In this document: piece by piece, positions 7,842-15,340 of the stretch
Layout: every line of letters begins with the position of its first letter
Numbering within the stretch: the stretch's first letter is position 1
From: Acidobacteriota bacterium
GTDB taxonomy: Bacteria; Acidobacteriota; Terriglobia; Terriglobales; Acidobacteriaceae
NCBI GenBank assembly: GCA_021809235.1
Contig: JAKBAG010000021.1
Coordinates: 1 to 19,843 of the forward strand
Direction of reading: 5' to 3'
Length of the DNA: 19,843 nt
Program-made: the position numbers and the translations under genes
Notes under the pieces: model-generated
The model's database searches: none
What the model was told of the DNA's origin: nothing
Seen by the model: only the letters and a program-made list of their open reading frames with translations

Positions 7842-7850
7842 TGCTATACT
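7842..7850 (+). promoter_or_regulatory. Extended -10 promoter for the YebC-family gene
   Basis: TGC followed by TATACT forms an extended -10 element 51 bp before the start codon at 7902. No convincing -35 is present, as is usual for extended -10 promoters. Confidence 0.45.
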
Positions 7851-7901
7851 TCTGAAGGCGGCAGTCCGGCTGCTGAACGACTTTGCGAGCTGAGGTTTTC
7901 T

Positions 7902-8651
7902 ATGTCCGGCCATTCCAAATGGGCCACAATCAAGCACAAAAAGGGCGCGCTGGATGCCAAGCGCGGCAAGATCTTCACGCGGTTGATCAAGGAAATTACG
8001 GTGGCGGCCAAGACTGGCGGCGGCGATCCGGATGGGAATCCGCGACTGCGTGCGGCGATTGCCGCGGCCAAGGCCGAGAACATGCCTGCGGACAACATCA
8101 AGCGCGCGGTGCAGCGCGGCACCGGCGAACTGGAGGGGGTCTCCTACGACGAGATCTCGTTTGAGGGCTACGGGCCGGGCGGCGTGGCGCTGATTGTGGA
8201 CACGCTGACCGATAACCGAAACCGCACGGTGAGCGAGGTGCGGCATGCCTTCTCCAAGCACGGCGGCAACCTGGGTGAGTCCGGCTCGGTGCGTTTCATG
8301 TTCAGCAAGAAGGGCGTGATTGGCATTGAAAAGGGAGCGGCCGAGGAAGAGCAGTTGATGAACATTGTGCTGGAGCACGGTGGCGAAGACCTGAATGACG
8401 AAGGCGAAAGTTGGGAGATTCTGACCGAGCCGGCCAATTACGAGGCTGTGGCCAACGCGGTGAAGGCTGCCGGCATCGAAACCGTGATGAGCGAAGTGAC
8501 GATGGTGGCTAGCACCTACACGACGCTGGAAGGTTCGGCCGCCAACCAGATGATCCGGCTGCTGGACGCGCTGGAAGATCTGGACGATGTGCAGAACGTG
8601 TACTCGAACTTTGACATGGACGCTGCGGCGATGGAAGCGGCAGCAGGTTGA
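7902..8651 (+). CDS. yebC: YebC/PmpR-family DNA-binding regulator / translation factor
   Basis: A 249-residue member of the YebC/PmpR/TACO1 family. It begins with the hallmark MSGHSKWATIKHKKGALDAK, followed by GNPRLRAAIAAAKAENMP, RGTGELEGVSYDEI, FEGYGPGGVALIVDTLTDN, GGNLGESGSVRFMF and a C-terminal NVYSNFD. Length is standard (about 240-250). Members were described as transcriptional regulators (PmpR in Pseudomonas), and more recent work on the family links them to helping ribosomes through difficult proline-rich stretches. Which applies here cannot be told. The reading frame is open back to 7704, but the ATG at 7902 is clearly the start because of the conserved N-terminus and a GAGG 6 nt upstream. 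A terminator follows at 8687. In many bacteria yebC neighbours ruvC, but not here. Confidence 0.97.
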   Translation: MSGHSKWATIKHKKGALDAKRGKIFTRLIKEITVAAKTGGGDPDGNPRLRAAIAAAKAENMPADNIKRAVQRGTGELEGVSYDEISFEGYGPGGVALIVDTLTDNRNRTVSEVRHAFSKHGGNLGESGSVRFMFSKKGVIGIEKGAAEEEQLMNIVLEHGGEDLNDEGESWEILTEPANYEAVANAVKAAGIETVMSEVTMVASTYTTLEGSAANQMIRLLDALEDLDDVQNVYSNFDMDAAAMEAAAG

Positions 8652-8686
8652 GCAACCAGGACCCCGCATGAAACTGGAACAAGGAG

Positions 8687-8711
8687 GGCCGCCGGTGCTG
8701 GCGGCCTTTTC
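8687..8711 (+). terminator. Rho-independent terminator after the YebC-family gene
   Basis: GGCCGCC (8687-8693) pairs with GGCGGCC (8700-8706) around a 6-nt loop and is followed by TTTTCT. It lies 35 bp after the stop codon. Confidence 0.8.
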
Positions 8712-8767
8712 TGCGGCGTTTTGCGGGTGAGAACGACAGTCGGAATTTGCACCATGGGGGATGGAAT

Positions 8768-9514
8768 TTGAAGCGCAGAATTGGATTGGGCTGGCTGCAG
8801 GTGGCAGCCGTGGCATGCGTGGGATGGATGGCGCTGGCAGGCATGGCCCTGGCACAGAATGCGACCGGGGCACAGGCCGGGGTGCAGGTGGATACGCGGG
8901 ATTGGGCCGGAGATGTGCGCACGCATCAGCGCTGGGAGTTTGGGCCGATTTTGAACGGCGGCAACGGGTTGTATGACCGGTCGAACTATCACTTTGTGTG
9001 GGCCGGAGTGCAGGCCGGCAAAGTGCTGACGCCGGTGGTGCATGCCGGGCCGCTGAGCGGCCAGTTCGAGTTTGGCGGGGAGATTCTTCCGTTCTTCCAG
9101 GCATATACGCCTGCTCCGTATTCGCAGACCGTGATGGTGAACAACCAGCCGGTGGTGCAGAACTATGGCGGCGGGACCTTTACGGGCGTGGCGGTGATGC
9201 CGGTGATCTTCCGGTGGAATTTTGTTACACGCTCGCGACGCATCCAGCCATGGTTTCAGGCGGCGGGCGCGGCGCTCTATACGACGCACAAGTTTCCGCC
9301 GACGCTGCTGGTGCCGAAGGGTACGCCGGGAGGCACGTCGGTCTTCAACTTCATGCCGCAGGGCGGCGTAGGACTGCATTACTTTCTGCGGCAGGGTCGG
9401 TCACTGGATGTGGGCCTGAATGCGGTGCATATCTCGTCGGCTTCGCTGGGAGACAAGAATCCGGGCGTGAACGCGAGTCTGCAGTTGCAGATTGGCTATA
9501 CGTGGTGGAAGTAG
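8768..9514 (+). CDS. PagL-like acyloxyacyl hydrolase (lipid A 3-O-deacylase family)
   Basis: About 248 residues. A signal peptide (MKRRIG..., hydrophobic core to about 28, ending ALA-Q) precedes a beta-rich domain with alternating aromatic strands and a C-terminal aromatic residue pattern (GYTWWK), as expected for an outer-membrane beta-barrel. The C-terminal motif AVHISSASLGDKNPGVN (219-235) matches the acyloxyacyl hydrolase/PagL catalytic signature, with His221 and Ser223 as the expected catalytic pair and the NPG-x-N after it. PagL removes the 3-O acyl chain of lipid A in the outer membrane. The start is not ATG: TTG at 8768 is preferred because GGGGGA lies 6 nt upstream and it gives a clean KRR signal peptide. 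TTG at 8747 is the alternative. ftcD begins 2 bp after its stop codon. Actual lipid A specificity is inferred from family. Confidence 0.82.
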   Translation: MKRRIGLGWLQVAAVACVGWMALAGMALAQNATGAQAGVQVDTRDWAGDVRTHQRWEFGPILNGGNGLYDRSNYHFVWAGVQAGKVLTPVVHAGPLSGQFEFGGEILPFFQAYTPAPYSQTVMVNNQPVVQNYGGGTFTGVAVMPVIFRWNFVTRSRRIQPWFQAAGAALYTTHKFPPTLLVPKGTPGGTSVFNFMPQGGVGLHYFLRQGRSLDVGLNAVHISSASLGDKNPGVNASLQLQIGYTWWK

Positions 9515-9516
9515 GC

Positions 9517-10458
9517 ATGACAGATCCGGTGGTGGAGTGCGTTCCGAACTTTTCCGAAGGCACGGATGAAGATGTAGTGCGCGCGATTGTGCAGGCGATG
9601 CGCGTGGACGGGGTGAAGTTGCTGGATTGGTCCATGGACGCGGCGCATAACCGGTCAGTGGTTACGGTGGCTGGAACTCCGCAGGCAGTGGTGGAGTCGG
9701 CGGTGCGCGGCGTAGGCATGGCTGCGGCGCGGATTGACCTGACGCGGCAGCGCGGAGTGCATCCGAGGATGGGCGCGGCGGATGTGGTACCGTTTGTGCC
9801 GGTGCATGGGGTAACGCTGGAGCAGTGTGCGCTGCTGGCACGACAGGCCGGTGGGGAGATCTGGCGGCGGCATGGGATTCCGGTCTACTACTATGGCGCA
9901 GCTGCATCGCGGCCGGACAGGGCGAATCTGGAGGACGTGCGGCGGGGCCAGTTTGAGGAGCTGCGGGAGTTAGTGCTGCACGATGCGGCACGGACGCCGG
10001 ACTTGGGTGGACCGGCACTGCACCCGACGGCTGGAGCGACGGCGGTGGGAGCAAGGCGTTTTCTGGCCGCTTTCAACATTTACTTTGATACGACAGATGT
10101 CTCCTGCGTGCGGCAGATGGCGCGTCGGATTCGCGCCTCATCCGGCGGGTTACCGGGGGTGAAGGCGATGGGTGTGTTGGTGCATGGGCAGGCGCAACTG
10201 TCGATGAATCTGACAGATCTGCAGGCGGTGAGCCTGTCCAAGGCCTACGACAGGGCAGCGGAACTGGCGCTGGAGTACCGGCTGGCACCGGTGCGGACGG
10301 AGCTGATCGGGTTGTTGCCAGAGGCTGCCTGTGAGCGGGACGCCGAGTGGATGCGTCTAAGTATTGAGTTCGATCCTGCGACGAAGGTGATTGAACGACG
10401 ATGGCAGAACCCGATGGAGTGGCCAACTGCGTTGGCCGTTGCCGCGGAAGGAAACTAG
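9517..10458 (+). CDS. ftcD: Glutamate formimidoyltransferase FtcD (monofunctional)
   Basis: A 313-residue formiminotransferase. It transfers the formimino group from N-formimino-L-glutamate to tetrahydrofolate, the last step of one histidine degradation route, and feeds one-carbon metabolism in the cytoplasm. Family motifs seen are VECVPNFSEGTDEDVVRAI at the N-terminus, LLDWSMDAAHNRSVVTVAG, the catalytic-region RGVHPRMGAADVVPFVP, IPVYYYGAAA, and FNIYFDTTDVSCVRQMARRI in the second half. Length corresponds to the transferase domain only, with no fused cyclodeaminase domain, so a separate FchA or FtcD-C would be needed. The ATG follows the previous stop by 2 bp, suggesting translational coupling to the acyloxyacyl hydrolase gene, a metabolically unrelated partner. 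No hut genes are visible in the window. Confidence 0.95.
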   Translation: MTDPVVECVPNFSEGTDEDVVRAIVQAMRVDGVKLLDWSMDAAHNRSVVTVAGTPQAVVESAVRGVGMAAARIDLTRQRGVHPRMGAADVVPFVPVHGVTLEQCALLARQAGGEIWRRHGIPVYYYGAAASRPDRANLEDVRRGQFEELRELVLHDAARTPDLGGPALHPTAGATAVGARRFLAAFNIYFDTTDVSCVRQMARRIRASSGGLPGVKAMGVLVHGQAQLSMNLTDLQAVSLSKAYDRAAELALEYRLAPVRTELIGLLPEAACERDAEWMRLSIEFDPATKVIERRWQNPMEWPTALAVAAEGN

Positions 10459-10513
10459 GAGCAGTGACCCAGGAGTGGGCGATACCCGCCCGGGATGGAA
10501 GGAGAAAGCGCAA

Positions 10514-11476
10514 GTGAAGACAATGCGATGGAGTGCCCTGCTGGCTTTGGCAGCTGCGATGAGCGGCAGTGGATTTGCCGCACAGTTGTCGTCCGATGCA
10601 CGCTCGGCGATTCCGTACGACGTGCAGCAGATGGTGGTGGTGGATTATCGGGTGATGCAGAACTCGCCAGTGGCGATGCAGCTGCGCAACCAGGTGATGC
10701 CTCCGGAGCTGAAGCGGCTGGAGGATACGCTGCAGAAGGCCGGATTGAATGACAACAACGATCTGGACCAGCTGGCGTTCATTCTGTATCGGACCAAGCC
10801 GGGCTCTGACGACGTGGAAACGGTGGGCGTGGCGCAGGGGCAGTTTCCCGTTCAGGACATGATTGCCAACTTCAAGAAGAAGCGCATGAAGCCGACCGTG
10901 GTGCGGACGACGACGATCTATCCGCTGGGTGCCTCCGGAATGAGCGTGGTGTTTCTGGATGAGTCCACGATGATCTTCGGCAGCATGGAGTCTGTGAAGA
11001 AGGCGATCAACGTGCGGGATGGACTGGAGCAGGGCTTCCTGACCAACAACGCGATGATGAGCGAGATGCAGAGCGTGGACAGCGCACCGCTGTGGAGCAT
11101 CCTTGACCAGAAGGGCACGCAGACCATGATGAAGCAGCTGATGAGCCAGATGGGACAGATGGCCGGGTCGGTGTCGGACTTTGACTCGGTAAAGAAGCTG
11201 CTGGTGGGAAGTTGGTACTCGATGGACTTCCAGCATGGGGTGCGGTTTGATCTGGCAGTGCAGTCGAACGACAACTTTGCTGCAGCCACGATCTCCTCGC
11301 TGCTGAATGCTGCGGTGCTCTATAAGAAGATGAGCGGAACCGACAGCGAGAAGATGGCAATGAACGATGCGTCGGTCAGCTCGAGCGGCGGACGGTTGAA
11401 TATCCACTTCGGAGCCTCGGATGATGACTTCCAGGCGCTGCTGAAGTCGGATATGTTCAAGAGCATGGTGCACTGA
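10514..11476 (+). CDS. Exported protein of unknown function
   Basis: About 320 residues. The GTG at 10514 is preferred because AAGGAG lies 9 nt upstream and it yields a typical signal peptide (MKTMRWSALLALAAAMSGSGFAA). The ATG at 10523 is the alternative. The mature part is soluble and mixed alpha/beta, with Met- and Asp-rich helices (VQQMVVVDYRVMQ, MMKQLMSQMGQMAG) and strands such as MSVVFLDESTMIFGSMESV. There are no transmembrane segments after the signal, and no cysteine pairs or catalytic motif that I recognise. It lies 55 bp after ftcD on the same strand and is followed by a hairpin at 11527. It is probably a periplasmic protein. I do not assign a function. Confidence 0.8.
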   Translation: MKTMRWSALLALAAAMSGSGFAAQLSSDARSAIPYDVQQMVVVDYRVMQNSPVAMQLRNQVMPPELKRLEDTLQKAGLNDNNDLDQLAFILYRTKPGSDDVETVGVAQGQFPVQDMIANFKKKRMKPTVVRTTTIYPLGASGMSVVFLDESTMIFGSMESVKKAINVRDGLEQGFLTNNAMMSEMQSVDSAPLWSILDQKGTQTMMKQLMSQMGQMAGSVSDFDSVKKLLVGSWYSMDFQHGVRFDLAVQSNDNFAAATISSLLNAAVLYKKMSGTDSEKMAMNDASVSSSGGRLNIHFGASDDDFQALLKSDMFKSMVH

Positions 11477-11526
11477 AGCCTGCGGGGCAGCCCTGCAGAG
11501 GCAAGCAGGATATAAGCAAAAGGAAG

Positions 11527-11567
11527 CGGGATGTTTTCCGGTTAATCGCCGGTGAGCATCCCGTTTT
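11527..11567 (+). terminator. Hairpin terminator between convergent genes
   Basis: CGGGATG (11527-11533) pairs with CATCCCG (11557-11563), with an inner CCGG/CCGG pairing, and is followed by TTTTCT on the plus strand. It lies 51 bp beyond the stop of the exported protein and overlaps the last codons of the convergent diguanylate cyclase gene. Confidence 0.55.
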
Positions 11568-13491
11568 CTGCATTGGCGGACGAGCTGCCTTGCGGCAGCC
11601 TGGCTTCCATGGGCTGCACGGAGGGAAGGTAGGGACCGTTGAAGCGGCAGACCTGATTGCGTCCGCTGCTTTTGGCTTCGTAGAGCGCCTGATCAGCGCG
11701 TGCGGTGAGCTCCAGTGGCCCGGCACCGGGACGCGGAACCATGGTGGCACAGCCGATGGAGACCGTGACAAAGCCAAACTCCGAGGCCGGATGCGGGAGT
11801 CTGCGATTCCGCACGGCCTCGCAGATGTCCTCGGCTATATCCATGGCGCCGGCAGCCGGGGTACCAGGCAGAATAACGGCAAACTCCTCACCGCCGTAGC
11901 GAGCGACAAGATCGGCGGGACGCTGGACAATATCGAGAGCGGATTCGGCTACCTGGCGCAGACAACTGTCTCCGCGGAGGTGGCCCATGGTGTCGTTGTA
12001 AAGCTTGAAGCGATCGACATCGAGAAAAAGGATGGACAGAGGAGTGGCATCGCGGAGATTGCGCCGCCACTCGTTGGCCAGAACCTCATCGAAGCGGCGA
12101 CGATTGGAGACACCGGTGAGGGCATCGACGGTCACAAGGCCTTCCATGGTGCGGTAGGCAGCCTGTAACTGCTCTTCTGCCAGTTTTCGGTCGTGGATGT
12201 CGCGGACAAGGTTGAGGATGCCGAGTGGCTTTTGGGTGCGGGGATCGCGGTAGACACGCACGCTGGCCTCGGCCCAGAGATAGTCGCCATTGCGCTTGCG
12301 AACACGGTATTCACAGGTGCAACCGTCCGCCCCGGCAGTGAGCCGCTTGAGTGTGGCTTCCACAATGGCCACGTCATCGGGGTGGACAACGTCATGGAAG
12401 GTGTGGTCCAGCAGCTCGTCTGGCTGCCAGCCGGTCATGGCGATGACGCTGGACGAGACCCAGCGCCGGCGCCCGCGCAGGTCTGCAAGGATGATGACGT
12501 CGCGTGAGGTATCCGTGAGAAGCGAGTGCATCATCTGCACACTGGCGAGTTCGTGGCGGCTTTGGCGAAGCTTGTCGAGGACAACGGAAAGCGCGTGGAT
12601 TACGAAGAGCTGGGAAGCAAGATATAGCTGAAAAAAAATAGCGCGGCGATAGATGCCGTGGAGTTCGTCCATGGCGATGGGTCCGCTGCCGTGAATGGTG
12701 AACCAGCCGCCGACGGCAGCCGAAAACAAGACGCACGCAGAAGCCCAGCCAAGGCCCAGCTCCAGCGTGATGACGGTGAGGATAGGGAAGGTGAGAAAGA
12801 GTAGCGGCAGGTGGGTACCGGCGAAGATGCCTACGGTGGTGAGGACGCTGAGCGCGAGAAGGCTCCAGCGCCAACCCATGTCACGATTACGGCTGGGGCG
12901 GGTGCTGAGGATGGCTACCATGGCAGGTGTGACGCAGAAGATGCCAAGGCAGCCGGAGAAAAACCACTGCCCGACACTCGGCCAGAAGGGCTGCTCATGG
13001 AAATAGACGTTGTGCGCCCCGTTGAGCAAGGCGGAAAGAAGCTGGCCGGGGAAACAGACGAGGAAGAGAAAGCGTGCAACGTAACGCGGGCGCGCGAAAT
13101 CCGGCAGGACTGCGGAGCGAGGACGAAGAAGCAGGACTGGGAGCCAGACTTCCAGAAGATTGAGCGCGTTGAAGAAGAGATTGCGGGAGAGGGATTCATG
13201 AATAAGAGCACTGCCAAGGAGCATGCCGGCAAAGCCCGCCAGAAGATAGCCAGGCCAGCGCCAACGCGGCGCCAGCAGTAGCACCGCCATCAGAATGCCG
13301 TCGGCAAACCAGAGAATGTCGAAGCCGGGACGGTCGACGGAGAAGTTGTGGGCGCCCACGATGGAGAGCGCCAGCAGGGCAACAAGCAGGAGCGCACGAA
13401 GCAGGAAGTCTGCGGGCGGAGCAGTACGCATTGGTTTCGCGGTGCGCAGAATCATCAACCCCCTGGCGTCGTCAGCCAGTTGCTCGTTCAT
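11542..13491 (-). CDS. MASE1-PAS-GGDEF membrane diguanylate cyclase
   Basis: A 649-residue membrane protein. The N-terminal approximately 305 residues contain about eight hydrophobic segments and resemble the MASE1 sensory domain (DILWFADGILMAVLLLAP, FNALNLLEVWLPVLLL). A PAS domain with a PAC-like end follows at about 318-435 (DVIILADLRGRRRWVSSSV ... GDYLWAEASVRVYRD ... NLVRDIHDRK). The GGDEF domain covers about 452-615, with DALTGVSNRRRFD, FLDVDRFKLYND and active-site GGEEF at 533-537. The product inhibition site RxxD (RPAD, 524-527) is intact five residues before it. It should make cyclic di-GMP from two GTP in response to a membrane/PAS signal. The ATG at 13491 is preferred over 13497 because AGGA is then 8 nt away. 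A good promoter lies upstream. No EAL domain is present. Confidence 0.94.
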   Translation of the reverse strand: MNEQLADDARGLMILRTAKPMRTAPPADFLLRALLLVALLALSIVGAHNFSVDRPGFDILWFADGILMAVLLLAPRWRWPGYLLAGFAGMLLGSALIHESLSRNLFFNALNLLEVWLPVLLLRPRSAVLPDFARPRYVARFLFLVCFPGQLLSALLNGAHNVYFHEQPFWPSVGQWFFSGCLGIFCVTPAMVAILSTRPSRNRDMGWRWSLLALSVLTTVGIFAGTHLPLLFLTFPILTVITLELGLGWASACVLFSAAVGGWFTIHGSGPIAMDELHGIYRRAIFFQLYLASQLFVIHALSVVLDKLRQSRHELASVQMMHSLLTDTSRDVIILADLRGRRRWVSSSVIAMTGWQPDELLDHTFHDVVHPDDVAIVEATLKRLTAGADGCTCEYRVRKRNGDYLWAEASVRVYRDPRTQKPLGILNLVRDIHDRKLAEEQLQAAYRTMEGLVTVDALTGVSNRRRFDEVLANEWRRNLRDATPLSILFLDVDRFKLYNDTMGHLRGDSCLRQVAESALDIVQRPADLVARYGGEEFAVILPGTPAAGAMDIAEDICEAVRNRRLPHPASEFGFVTVSIGCATMVPRPGAGPLELTARADQALYEAKSSGRNQVCRFNGPYLPSVQPMEARLPQGSSSANAENGMLTGD

Positions 13492-13580
13492 GGTCATGGT
13501 CCTGTCGAAGTTGGTAACCTGATCGGGACTATCAAATTAGCTATCGGCTAGAACCTGGGGGAGCTTCGCAGATTTAGGAA

Positions 13581-13609
13581 ATTATTCCAAAAGATATTGC
13601 TTTTATCAA
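13581..13609 (-). promoter_or_regulatory. Sigma-70-like promoter for the diguanylate cyclase gene
   Basis: On the minus strand TTGATA (13609-13604) and AATAAT (13586-13581) are spaced 17 bp. Each differs from consensus at one position. The stretch is notably AT-rich against the GC-rich background and lies about 90 bp before the start codon at 13491. Confidence 0.55.
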
Positions 13610-13694
13610 AGAATTTCCGGGATTTCTGGACAGCCTGCATTCCAGCTTGATTCCCCGCACTTCTGCCCGACGGTTTTGTCGATACAAAGAAACG

Positions 13695-14084
13695 TCAGAA
13701 CGCAGAATGTCCCATGGTGAGCTGGTCGGCAAAGGTGATTTTTCCCTGGGGCAGAAGCGTGATGGTTACCTGCCCCTGCTGGTTGTCCTGTACGGAGGGT
13801 CCGGAGACCTTGACCGGCTTGTCCATGGGAGCCAGGTACTGGGCGCTGAGTTTACCGTGACCGTTCACCTTGAGCCGGTAGTGGTAGACCGCGCCGGCGG
13901 GGAGCAGGTTGATACCGAAGCTGGCGCTGGGATAGTCGACTTCTATGTCCTTGATAGCGGCTCCGGTCTGGTTGACGACGGTAACGTTGATCCAGAAGGA
14001 TTCGTAGTTGCGGCAGCCGGCAGCAAACAGCAGGCCGACGAAGATGGCCACGAGAGCAAAGCAGCGAAAGTGCGAACGGGTCAT
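13695..14084 (-). CDS. Small lipoprotein coupled to lpxD
   Basis: A 129-residue protein with a lipoprotein signal: basic start, hydrophobic segment (8-22) and lipobox FAAGC with Cys24 as the lipidated residue. The mature part is beta-rich (WINVTVVNQTGAAIKDIEV, YHYRLKVNG, GQVTITLLPQG) and suggests a small immunoglobulin-like sandwich. No known family motif is recognised. Its ATG overlaps the lpxD stop codon (ATGA at 14081-14084), so it is translationally coupled to lpxD. That makes an envelope role likely, but a role in lipid A or LPS assembly is only inference from position. Confidence 0.85.
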   Translation of the reverse strand: MTRSHFRCFALVAIFVGLLFAAGCRNYESFWINVTVVNQTGAAIKDIEVDYPSASFGINLLPAGAVYHYRLKVNGHGKLSAQYLAPMDKPVKVSGPSVQDNQQGQVTITLLPQGKITFADQLTMGHSAF

Positions 14085-15139
14085 TTTTGCTGGCCTCCTG
14101 GGTGGGGATGGGTTGTCTGTTCGGCGGTGGGGAGGGCGTTCAGGCGCTTTTCCAGCGCGGTGATGCGGCGAACCAGCTCCGGCAGACGCTGGAAGAGGCT
14201 GACGGCACGCAGCCAGAGCCGATTGTCGAATGCCGGCGAGCCGGAGATCATTTTGCCCGCGGGTACGTCATGGGAGACACCGGATTGAGCAGTGAGAATG
14301 ACACCGTCGCCGATTTCGCAGTGGCCGGCGACCCCGGCCTGACCAGCGAGAATGGCGTTGGAGCCGACGACCGATGAGCCAGCCAGTCCGACCTGAGCGC
14401 AGAGCAGGGTGTGGCTTCCGACGCGGGAGCCATGGCCAACCTGGACGAGGTTGTCGATTTTGGAGCCTTCTCCGATAACGGTGCTGCCAACGCTGGAGCG
14501 GTCAATGCAGGCATTTGCCTGAATATCGACGTGGGAACCGATACGAACCGGTCCGGTCTGGGGAATCTTTTGCCAGCGACCGTGGGCATCACGGGCAAAA
14601 CCAAAGCCGTCAGCACCGACAATGACGCCGTTTTCCAGCGTGACGGAGTCGCCAAGCTGGCAGCCTTCCCGGACAACGGCGTGGGCATGGGCGAAAAAGT
14701 GATGCCCGGCCTGTACGCGATCATAGAGAACAACATGCGGGAGCAGGACGGCGTGCGGACCCAGGACAACGTGACGTCCGATGACGACATAGGCCCCAAT
14801 GTGCGCGTTTTCCCCGATGCTGGCGGTGGGATCGATGACGGCAGTGGGATGAATACCCGGGGGATGGTCGGGCGGGGTATGAAAGAGTGCAAGTGCCTGA
14901 GCAAAGGCAAGATAGGGATTTGACAGGCGCAGCGTGGGCGTGGCCAGGGCAGGGAAGTCCGGAGTGACGAGGATGGCACCTGCCTGGGTGGTGCGGGCCA
15001 GGGCTGCGTAGCGGGGATTGGCAACAAAGGTAAGGTCCGAAGGAGTGGCTTCTTCGAGTCCCTGAACACCGGTGATCTCGATGGATCCGTCTCCGACCAG
15101 TTCCGCCTGCAGCCGCTCGGCTAGTTCCGCCAGGGTCAT
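14081..15139 (-). CDS. lpxD: UDP-3-O-acylglucosamine N-acyltransferase LpxD
   Basis: A 352-residue LpxD, which adds the second acyl chain (from acyl-ACP, at N2) to UDP-3-O-acyl-glucosamine in the third step of lipid A synthesis in the cytoplasm. The N-terminal uridine-binding domain (1-95) includes GDGSIEITGVQGLEEA and LTFVANPRY. The left-handed beta-helix of hexapeptide repeats runs about 96-305 (GIHPTAVIDPTASIGENAHIG onward). The expected catalytic histidine is His236 in DNLVQVGHGSRVG. A C-terminal helix follows (LFQRLPELVRRITALEKRL). Length is normal (about 340-350). The other Lpx genes are not next to it, unlike the lpxD-fabZ-lpxA-lpxB cluster of proteobacteria. Instead the next gene is a small lipoprotein overlapping by 4 bp. 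No clear Shine-Dalgarno is present. A TACAAT hexamer 6 nt before the ATG would allow a nearly leaderless transcript. Confidence 0.97.
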   Translation of the reverse strand: MTLAELAERLQAELVGDGSIEITGVQGLEEATPSDLTFVANPRYAALARTTQAGAILVTPDFPALATPTLRLSNPYLAFAQALALFHTPPDHPPGIHPTAVIDPTASIGENAHIGAYVVIGRHVVLGPHAVLLPHVVLYDRVQAGHHFFAHAHAVVREGCQLGDSVTLENGVIVGADGFGFARDAHGRWQKIPQTGPVRIGSHVDIQANACIDRSSVGSTVIGEGSKIDNLVQVGHGSRVGSHTLLCAQVGLAGSSVVGSNAILAGQAGVAGHCEIGDGVILTAQSGVSHDVPAGKMISGSPAFDNRLWLRAVSLFQRLPELVRRITALEKRLNALPTAEQTTHPHPGGQQK

Positions 15140-15340
15140 GAGTGCATTGTAGCGGACTTGGGCTGGTGTGGCCGATTCCTGCCGGGAACTCCCCTCTCAT
15201 CCAGAAGTGGGATCAGGCCCTAGCCAAGGGATTTTCATTGTGTTAACGTACTGTGGTTGCCCGGACTTTTGGGGCTATGAATAAGTTCTTTCCATTCTGC
15301 GGTTTGATGGGGAACTCCTGGCAGGAGCGATCGATCCGAG

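Noticed and set aside
7890..7900. CTGAGGTTTTC before the yebC-family start is identical to the sequence before the GH31 start
   Set aside because: An 11-base match made mostly of a common Shine-Dalgarno and T-rich spacer. Probably coincidence.
7716..9104. 462-residue minus-strand open frame across the yebC and pagL-like genes
   Set aside because: It spans two well-supported genes and a terminator, with His/Pro/Arg-rich antisense composition.
10073..11473. 466-residue His/Leu-rich minus-strand open frame
   Set aside because: Antisense of ftcD and the exported protein. The histidine richness arises from the codons of the sense gene.
12631..12638. A8 run within the diguanylate cyclase gene as a programmed frameshift site
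   Set aside because: The protein is intact and continuous across it, and no alternative product is suggested.
15240..15300. Possible promoter for the PcnB-like gene
   Set aside because: Several -35-like or -10-like hexamers occur, but none has acceptable spacing.
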